Positions 56,180 through 64,000 of a DNA stretch of 64,000 bases are shown here, piece after piece. Each line of letters begins with the position of its first letter. Position 1 is the first letter of the stretch. The DNA is taken from positions 28,460,310 through 28,524,309 of the forward strand of contig OY365807.1 in assembly GCA_959347315.1 (NCBI GenBank), given 5' to 3'. Source of the stretch: Bimastos eiseni. Taxonomy: Eukaryota > Annelida > Clitellata > Crassiclitellata > Lumbricidae. Made by a program: the position numbers and the translations under genes. The notes beneath the pieces were generated by a model. That model made no database searches. It had not been told where the DNA came from and saw only the letters and a program-made list of their open reading frames with translations.

Positions 56180-58276
56180 GTCAGCAGATTAAATCAAGTG
56201 AATTTATTTGTGGGCTATGTATGTATATGTGCGCATATATGTATGGTATGTACATACATGTGTGTGCGGGTCTGCACAGGTGTATGTGTGTAAATATGCG
56301 TATTTGTATTTGAATATTTATATCACGCCGCTTATAGCTTTTTTACACACGCGATTTGTAGAGAAGAAAGTTCCTGCGTTTCACAATTCCTTTTGTTGCT
56401 GTCTAGAAGTTTTTATCCAATGATTTCATTCTGGAAGGGCATTATTTTGAATGAGCATTCAAAAAAGTATAAATGAGCAAAGAAATAAATGCAGAAAATG
56501 AAGAACAAAAGAACTGTAGGTATACAGAGACGAATTGACAACTCGCAATTACAAAAAGTAAAATGCTTTTCGATCGAATATTTAAATACACTAAATGACA
56601 GGGGTTATGCTTTTTATTTGAGTCATTGATGAATGAGGCATGAGATTATTGAACTTAATAACACACAAAATTAATTATAGCGACAGATCGCCCTAAAATT
56701 CGTTTGACTATCTGGGTGACTGAATGAATAACCCATGTACCGAACTGATTGATATGTTTGTGCTGGGTAACGTAGGATATCGATTTGCTTGTCAAAGCAG
56801 TGATATCTCATTTTTTTCACGTTGGACATTACTAGCTTCTGATCGGAACTGACTATGCATTGAGACTTTGAGTGATCCGTAGTTTGTCACATTTCAGTTC
56901 CATCGTTTGATCATTACGATTTGGTCTTTCACATTTTGTCTATATTTCTCTTTCCATCGGATGATGTCCATTTCTCCATTTCTCCATTTGTTCATTATCT
57001 TCAATTCGTCGGTGGTACATAACTGGAGGAGTTTCTCTCCGCTGTCACTTACTCATGTCACTCTATCCGAAATTACCAATGGTGTCTCTCCAAGTATCAA
57101 AAGCATCCGCAATGATAACTGTTAAACTGTGTATAGCCTATGTCATATTATATTATAGGTCGTCATAATTTATTATACGTTTATGTGATGTCATATGTGA
57201 TGTCATATTGTAAGTCATGTCATAACTGCTATATGCCGTATCTTATATGGGTCAGCTACATTGTAATATGTGGTTAAAAATAATTATTCTGGTTATAAAT
57301 CTGCTTGTAACTTTTTATAAGACGATAGACATTTTCTGCCAGATGAAGACGGGAAACGGAATCCGAAGTAGAATTTTCAGAGAGACTCAATCTTAGAACA
57401 GAGGTCAACAAATAAATGGATCGGCGTTGACCTTGAATAGCGGAATGCGAAGGAGTGGCATTCTTCGCACTAAAGATACTGGCTCAAAATATAATCCAGA
57501 CGAAACCACTAATCATCCTACGCAAAATTCACGTCTTTGATATGGCATTCATACGCAGCAACCAACTGGAGAAACTATTCCACGCATCCTTCCACTAATA
57601 TCACCACACTTACCAGAATAGGCAACAAGCAAATCTGTTTGACAACGTTGAAGCATACAATATTGATCCACTATTATTTGATATACGATAATAGTTATAT
57701 TATGCATTCATGCATTTGTTACAATAATTAAGAGATCTACAGGATGTCTGGCTCTTTTCATTCCAAAGATAAACAAATATAATGTCTAATGATATTATGT
57801 GCTTCGATTGATGCACTCAACATTAGACATGGGCGCAATAAAAGTGCTGATATTACATTGATATTGATTTTAATATTATATTGTTAGGCCTGTCATGTGC
57901 ATACTGAAATGGGTATTATTATTATAATACCATGGCTGATTGCGCTGAAAGCGAAATCGATATAAATCGAAATACTATATTCACTCCGTAAAATAACTTC
58001 AGTCAGTTATTCATTGAAATTGCCAGCCAAATCAGTCAATAATGGCCAGCCAAATCAGTCAATAAAATAGCCAGCCAAATCGGTCAATAATAGCCAGCCA
58101 AATCAGTCAATTATAATCAGTCAACTAGTCATTCAACCGGTCGGTCAGTCGGTTCCTCAGTCACTCAGACAGACAGTCTGAATTTAACGATGAGTTTAAC
58201 TGTTTATGATTATATCTGTGATTGTTTTTTATAATTATTCTCTTTGTGATCCCAGCCGTGTGTATCTGATTTGTAG
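56180..58276 (+). other. MTCL-like intron 2
   Basis: Donor GTCAGC, acceptor GATTTGTAG. It contains a tandem array (58027-58125). A TGTATG-rich stretch (56215-56310) is simple repeat. No other feature is supported. Confidence 0.6.
58027..58125 (+). repeat. Tandem repeat, unit about 24 bp (GCCAGCCAAATCAGTCAATA)
   Basis: Four copies with small length changes. They are followed by looser CAGTCA/CGGTCAGT words up to 58178, close to the splice acceptor of exon 3. Confidence 0.88.
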
Positions 58277-58817
58277 GTCATCGCTCGCTGCTCAGGAAAA
58301 TGAGATCGCTGAGCTGCGCCGGAAGTTGGAAGAGACTGAAGGCCACTGTGCAGATATGATGGATGAGAACGCCGAGCTGAAACAGGAAGTGAGAGACCTT
58401 CAGCTCGAAATGGAAGAGATGCACGACCAATTCCGTGAAGACGAAGCAATCGAGTTCCGTGAACTGCAGAAGGAACTGGAGTCGACGGCCAAGAGCTGTC
58501 GAATCCTCCAGTTCAAACTGCGCAAGGCAGAGAGGCGCACTGAACAGGTGGAAGCGGAAAAGATTCAGGCGGAAGACAAAGTCCGTCAGCTGGAGAACAG
58601 ATTCCACTCTGCGAATGAGAGGCAACACGTACTGGAGTTGGAGGAGGAGCTGAAGATGGCGAAGGAGATGAACTCCAGGCTGCACGATCAGATGGAACTG
58701 GTGGAAGAGAAGAGAGCCAGATACGAGCAAGAGCTCGACCGGGTCAACGACATCCTTACAGAATCGGAGAACAGAAGACAGGCGATCCAGGTGGAATTGG
58801 AAAGACTCAGGGAACAG
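58277..58817 (+). CDS. MTCL/SOGA-like protein, exon 3: conserved coiled-coil core
   Basis: Acceptor TTTGTAG (ends 58276), donor GAACAG|GTCAGT (58817/58818). It is entered in phase 2 and left in phase 0. It is 180 residues of nearly unbroken coiled coil. The core 'ELKQEVRDLQLEMEEMHDQF', then 'FRELQKELESTAKSCRILQF' and 'KLRKAERR' matches the human SOGA1/MTCL signature 'LQELR..L..A.K.CRILQYRLRKAERR', which fixes the family. MTCL proteins cross-link and stabilise microtubules, including Golgi-linked and lateral ones, and bind the polarity kinase PAR1/MARK. That role is inferred from the family. Confidence 0.92.
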
Positions 58818-59162
58818 GTCAGTTGTCCAAGATATCTCCAGGGTAAAATGGGAAGTTGGACGGTAGGCCGCAGGTAGAAGCAACGTGGAAAAGGGTAAGG
58901 CATGGTGAGCATAGGAGACAAGGAAAGAGTAGATCTAATATATTAAGAGGAAAGACCAATAGATGAATGGCTTTGTGGCTCATTACAGCATTCAGTATAG
59001 GCAGAGAGAAGCGAAGGCGGCGGATCTAGGAGCGAAAGGGGAAAGGAGGAGAATTTTATAAAAGAGATGAAGAAGCAGCTTGAGAAAAAATAGAAGGGAC
59101 GAATTTAGGTAAATGAATTATTGTATTTCGTTGTATTTAAGCATTTGTAAAGTGCCTTTGGT

Positions 59163-59336
59163 AGGCAGGTAGAACTGACAAGGAAAGAGAGAAAGGGAAG
59201 AGGATAACGACAAGGAAAGAAAGGGAGGGAAGGATAGAAGGACACGGAAAGAGAGGAAGGGAAGAGGAGTAGGATAAGGAAAGAGAGGGAGGGAAGAATA
59301 GAAGGACACAGAAAGAGAGGAAGGGAAGAGGAGAAG
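59163..59336. repeat. Purine-rich tandem repeat, unit about 65-70 bp
   Basis: The order 'GAAAGAGAGG.AGGGAAG', 'ATAGAAGGACAC.GAAAGAGAG' (in part) and 'GAAGGGAAGAGGAG' occurs twice in full and once in part. Its start abuts the sequence shared with 37321-37355. Confidence 0.85.
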
Positions 59337-59636
59337 GCCAACTGTTCCTGGCATTATGCTAAAACAAGTCTTTGGCAAAAGTATGCATAACTGTTTTGTA
59401 TGATGGTGGTGGTAGTGGGGTGATTAGGATGATCGTCAGAGAAAGAGTCACAAGGCATTTGATGGTATATATCAGGGATGGCTGATTTTGATGTTGTTGG
59501 TAAAGATAATGCATTGTCATGGATGATGCGATAGAGATAATGAAATTGTTGATGAGAGATTACAATGGAGAAATGATAGAAATGGCAGTTGCAGTAGTTA
59601 TTATGACCACAAGATCATCAATAGCAATTGACTATA

Positions 59637-59668
59637 AATGATGATGATGATGATGGTGGTGGTGGTAG

Positions 59669-59705
<37 letters not shown>

Positions 59706-59706
59706 A

Positions 59707-59737
<31 letters not shown>

Positions 59738-59742
59738 CGACG
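59637..59742. repeat. (GAT)n microsatellite
   Basis: GATGATGAT triplets with GGT and GAC variants. The poly-Asp frame over it is an artefact. Confidence 0.96.
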
Positions 59743-60581
59743 ACACCACGTTGGTATTCAATCAAATAATCACGATTACTAGCATCATTATTATCATCAC
59801 AACCACCACCGTTATTAGTGGATGTCTTTATTTTTGTTTTTCAATGATCATTCTTTACTTTCGTCTGGCGATGTTTTCTTTCGGATGCGTCTCTTATCTT
59901 TATGCTTTCGTTTTCACGTCATTTCTTTCGTTTAATTAACCTTCTGCCATTTCGGTATTAACACTTTATACAGCCGACAGTCGTCCTTTACTTTCAGTCC
60001 ATTGTCCTTCTTGATACTACTTCTGCTTTCAGAGGTGAAGTTGTATCTTTGAGTGATCAAATAAAAAAGAAATTCCGATGCAGTAGCATTTGTATTAAAG
60101 TATTTTGAATTTTTGATAGATTCATAAGAGGATGTGCTTCCAATAGGTGTTATTTAGCTTGAACTGTTTCTATAGCCTCGCAAAATACTCTGTTGACCTT
60201 GACTCGCTAGGCAACTCCTCCGCGTCCCACATGTCTTGTCTGTGATGGAAAGGAGAGAGCTGCACTACCGGCAAAGGCTGTTGTAAGTCGACTGCACCTA
60301 GATAAGATAGTGAGGCGCTAAGAGAGCAGAAGACACTTAATGTGGGGCACTGGTCTTCTTCTCCTCAGAGATAACACGCGGTGAGAAGGGCAGGGCGTCC
60401 ATTCAGCCATGCTGCTGCAGTGATAATAGACCAGTCGAACCAATACCCACCACACCCGTCTTCTTCTGCTTCGCTTTCGTGGCTATGTTGGAAACAGATG
60501 ATACAGACGATGCTTACATGCATCGAATCATATCATATTATAATCATATACACACATACATGATTAAAGTAACTGTATGAG

Positions 60582-60640
60582 ATGTGTGTATATATAACAT
60601 ATATATATACATATATACCTGTATAATATATGTATATGCT
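60582..60640. repeat. TATATA/TATGTA-rich stretch
   Basis: Imperfect TA-rich simple sequence. Confidence 0.8.
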
Positions 60641-60827
60641 GCTGCTCAAAACAGCATATGCAGGGTGCATATCATATCACGTGTCTGTGGTTGTATACTG
60701 TATATTCAATGTTATATCGTAGACATAAGAGGCTCATAGGCTGACGACGTCTGTTCGTCGTCATTCCATCCTCCTTTAGCGCAGCGGCTGCTGACTTCTT
60801 CTCCCATACGTCCACCACCTGGCCCAA

Positions 60828-60874
60828 TGTCAAAAGGTCGTAGGTCATGGACGATGGCCTCTGACCTTTTGACA
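60828..60874. promoter_or_regulatory. 12-bp hairpin with nuclear-receptor half-sites
   Basis: TGTCAAAAGGTC (60828-60839) and its exact complement GACCTTTTGACA (60863-60874) flank a 23-base loop. Within lie AGGTCG-T-AGGTCA (60835-60847), a near-perfect DR1 arrangement, and TGACCT (60862-60867). DR1 sites are bound by receptors such as HNF4, COUP-TF and RXR in animals. Function here is conjecture. Confidence 0.35.
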
Positions 60875-62423
60875 TCTGCGAACGCTGTGGTCTGGCGATG
60901 GGCGTTGCCAATGGTGAACATGGTGTTCCGGGTAGAAATCTTGTAGTGGGTAGGATGACCACACATTCATATAGCGCAGATTCACTATCTCCATTGACCT
61001 TCTGCTTGTTTTACGATTGGCAATGAGTGAGTCAAACGGTTCTCTCTGTTGAGTTCTGTTTCTCTTTGCCATCTGACCTCTAACCAGACCCTCAACTGCT
61101 GTATGTATACTGGTTCCTCACTTTAGCCATAAGGCCTATTGTTTATAGTCCATCTCCGTCGTATAGAATGTTTAGAATGTGCTAATATATCACATCCAGA
61201 CATTCATATATGATAATGTAGCATCGTGTTGTGAATGACCTTGACAGAAGTGGCAAGTGCTCCAGATCTTCATGTATATCTCCACAGTCCATGCAGTCTT
61301 TAGTTGAAAGCAGTCTTTGTTATGGTCGGATGGGATACGTGTAGCGTCGTCTATCAATAGCTAATCGATTAGTCTTCTTTATAGACGATCTTAGTCGGTC
61401 TTTTTAAAGAACCTGTATAAATATCACGAATGAATTAGTTAACGAACGAGTGAAAGAACACGTGGGCTAAACGAAGACTGTTCTTAACCGATGGCTACAA
61501 CAATCCGGGAATAATAATCACAGTTGCTATGAACCTCGTAGTTACTTAATGCACGGCCCTCTGATCATGTATAATCAGGATTTTTATACACCGTATGTCT
61601 ACTAATATGTAATCATTGTTATTTATGTGCGCAAGTACGTGTGATGTATAATGCTGTGAGTAACAAACGTAGGCCTAGACCTCATCAGCTCTGTATATAG
61701 ATGCATTATACAACACAGCGCCATTGACACATTTCTAAACAATCAGTCGATCTAAAAGAGAGCATAAATATCATGGACTATAAGTGACATGGACTATTTA
61801 TATATATACATGTATATATGATATAATAATGATCCGTCAGTGTTGCGCTATTTTTAGACGAACGGTTCGTCGAAGGATGATACGACTGGTGGAAAACACG
61901 CAACATCTGCAACTCTTCAGCTGCCAAAGGTGTGCACAGTCTACATAATACACCCGAAGGTGGTATGATAGTCAGTTGTCGATGTAAGTACGCTTATAGG
62001 ACGTACTGTGTGCCTCTACAGTTGTTGGTGGATTAAAAGTCGGAGGTCAACACCTGGTCACATGATCATAGCCTCATCTTCAATCCCAATATTGATTTTG
62101 TCTTGAAGTCTTCTCGGATTGCATCTCTTACTTCATCAACAGCAATAGATGAATAGCTTTTTGGCTCTTTATAGCAGTGTTGTGCCTGAATAGCAATGCA
62201 AAGAATAGATTTGGAATGGTTATTTAGATAGCGGTGTTTACTGGATGATCGGTCGGTGCACTTCATACGATTAGGAAAGAAATTTGAATCATTTTCGAAG
62301 CTAAATATGAGTTTTATTCAACTTAGAAAAACCTCGTAAAGTGATTGCAGCGATGTTAATGAATCGGCGTCGTTACAAATAAACATTCATCATACTTATT
62401 AACGCTTGAACAAAGTAGTAAAC

Positions 62424-62480
62424 GAATGAATGGATGAATGAATGAATGAGTGAATGAGTGAACGAGCGAATGAACGAAAG
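62424..62480. repeat. GAAT/GAGT tetranucleotide tract
   Basis: GAATGAATGAAT with GAGT and GAAC variants. Confidence 0.9.
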
Positions 62481-63397
62481 AAATGTGAACGATTATAGAA
62501 CCCATCTGCCTATTACAAAATCATTGACCGGTCGGTGGCACTCTCTAAATTCCCCAAAACATTATCGCCTGCGCAAAGTCAACACGTTCAAGACATGTTG
62601 AATAGTCTCTGCAAATGTAATTTGATGCTATTGGAACGGCAGGAATGGACTGTTCCATTTGATGCAATGGACTGTTCCATTCGGTCAAATGTCCACAAAG
62701 CATGACCTGAAGGAACTGTCACGTCCGAATCACCCAACCATCCCATATATATCGAGGGTAGAAACGTGGCGCTACGTCATTCAGCCGGGCAACGTTTCCT
62801 GGAAGCCAACGATAACCGTTTGTTCGGCCAACTTGAATTTGAATTGCCAGCGACTTAATTTTCACAGCCTTTGCATACGATACTAATACTTCACGACGCT
62901 CTATGACTTGCACACAGAATCCAGATGTAATGTAATTGAACAATTATATAGCACGTCTTAAGATATATATATATTCTCTCACCAGCCTATAATACGATGT
63001 TAAATACCATTGCGAATGAATATATAATTATTACATCAGTTAAGAAAACAATGCAAAGTACGCTGAAAGAGTTACCGGTGGAAGCTCCACTCACAAATGT
63101 AGAACCAAGGAACGGATTCGCAACAATATCTGACAGATGACACGAATGTTTAAAGTCCAAAGGCATGAGACTTACTCCAATTCTGGACAAATTAGAATTG
63201 AGCAGAATTTTTGTACAGGTTTAAACTACTTGAACACTGCTCCTTGTTTTAAATGCCTCTAATTGATATAATGGGATAGTATTCTTCATTGTTTAAAACA
63301 TTATGACGAAACTGACTTGATGATGGTTGAAATTAATTGCAATATCTTGATGGAGTTAACGACTCTTTGAGTCTTCGTCTTACTTTACCTGCAATTT

Positions 63398-63466
63398 AGC
63401 GTCGGTGAGTAAGCTGGTCTCCCTGACGTGGCTTGAGAAATTTTCGAGGATTTATAAATGACCTGA
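63398..63466 (+). repeat. Dispersed repeat, family D, copy 2
   Basis: Matches 7785-7866 with gaps: 'GCGTCGGTGAGTAAGCTGGT', 'CTCCCTGACGTGGCTT' and 'GAGAAATTTTC'. It ends about 20 bases before the exon 4 acceptor. Confidence 0.55.
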
Positions 63467-63487
63467 TTTTGTTTGTCTGTTCATCAG

Positions 63488-63820
63488 TCGACGGTTGGTG
63501 GTGTTAAGCTGGTGAGACATGGTAGCCAAGAGGTGGACGTGGCTCAGGTCATGAGGGATCTGAGCGACAGCCTCGAACGAGAGAACGATCTGAAGGAACA
63601 GCTCAAGTACTCCGAGGAAGAGGCGCACGTGACGAGGAAGAAGCTGAGCGAACTGGAGGAGGAGAACGAAGGTCTCAACCTCCAGCTACACAAGCTGTCG
63701 AATGCAAAGACGATGATGATGAAGTTCAGCTCGTCGAAGAAGCAAGGAGACGGAGAACCGGAAGTCATCACCGAAAGAGAACACGAACTTCGACTGCAGA
63801 TGGAACTCGCTGAATCAGAG
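63488..63820 (+). CDS. MTCL/SOGA-like protein, exon 4
   Basis: Acceptor TTCATCAG (ends 63487), donor TCAGAG|GTACTC (63820/63821). Both ends are phase 0, and it is 111 codons long. Coiled coil resumes: 'VMRDLSDSLERENDLKEQLK', then 'EEEAHVTRKKLSELEEENEG'. A short Lys/Ser patch ('KFSSSKKQGDGEPE') follows, then 'REHELRLQMELAESE'. The 'LQ..EEEA...RKK...L..EN..L' and 'RE.EL.L.L.L.E.E' order is the second conserved block of MTCL/SOGA proteins. Confidence 0.88.
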
Positions 63821-63992
63821 GTACTCTTCACTCTTAGAAACCACACTTGTACAGGTTCAAGTCTACCTACTCTTGGCGACTTACGAGGTCCCTAAAATGT
63901 GCCATATAGATACTTAGTTATGTATATGTACATAAGTGATGTCTATGGTCACCATCGGCATCACGATGCTGATGCTGGTTCTTTTGTTCCAG

Positions 63993-64000
63993 GTGAACGT
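63993..64000 (+). CDS. MTCL/SOGA-like protein, exon 5 (start only)
   Basis: Acceptor TTTTGTTCCAG ends at 63992. The 8 bases GTGAACGT continue the frame from exon 4 in phase 0 (ESE then VN and the first two bases of the next codon). This suits the family, where the block continues '..E.E.N.L'. The intron before it is only 172 bp. The gene runs off the window. Confidence 0.75.

Larger units (their letters stand above)
58818..63487 (+). other. MTCL-like intron 3
   Basis: Phase-0 intron of 4.7 kb. It holds purine-rich and GAT repeats, a nuclear-receptor-like hairpin (60828-60874) and family D repeat copy 2, listed separately. I see no other supported feature. Confidence 0.6.

Noticed and set aside
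59628..59939. Poly-Asp protein-like frame
   Set aside because: It is a GAT microsatellite.
1..64000. CRISPR arrays, bacterial operons or viral genes
   Set aside because: The introns, SINEs and animal gene families show nuclear animal DNA; no spaced direct-repeat arrays and no viral gene were seen.

Overview
This is a stretch of animal (metazoan) nuclear DNA, AT-rich and heavy in transposon relics, microsatellites and tRNA-derived SINEs. Coding sequence is sparse and split into exons. The genes I can name are a neurogenin-type bHLH factor, a Ly6/uPAR GPI-anchored protein and an MTCL/SOGA coiled-coil protein. Together with the repeat style, including very frequent AGGCCTA words and LINE tails reading GCGCTATATAA, they suggest a marine invertebrate, perhaps a deuterostome such as an echinoderm or hemichordate. 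That placement is inference; I cannot identify the species.

Layout, left to right. 1-2.9 kb: mostly non-coding, with a LINE 3' scrap and a TA microsatellite. 2.9-6.1 kb: a complete hAT transposon (2902-6107) with an 8-bp target-site duplication; its transposase, on the minus strand, is broken by two one-base slips and lacks its zinc-finger segment. 6.1-13 kb: repeats, including a short non-autonomous element (6351-6751) and a minus-strand LINE relic. 13.4-16.9 kb: the neurogenin gene on the plus strand, with a TATA box, a candidate untranslated first exon, an intron of about 1.9 kb and a coding exon (15570-16484). 17-37 kb: accessory DNA with two copies of one SINE, two inverted duplications (one with nearly identical 210-bp arms), a fold-back element, LINE fragments and an internally deleted Tc1/mariner-like element. 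37.7-40.5 kb: two exons of a Ly6/uPAR protein; its signal-peptide exon was not found. 46.6 kb to the end: the 5' part of an MTCL/SOGA gene, with five phase-compatible exons. It runs off the right edge after 8 bases of exon 5.

The genes appear functionally independent: a proneural transcription factor, a cell-surface three-finger protein and a microtubule-associated coiled-coil protein. I found no new multi-gene system. The most interesting points are: the N-terminal Cys motif on the MTCL/SOGA gene, which matches MPRIP and lies at the head of a long spliced gene; the lengthened loop in the neurogenin bHLH domain; the recent 210-bp inverted duplication; and fold-back elements whose arms are built from short repeated words.
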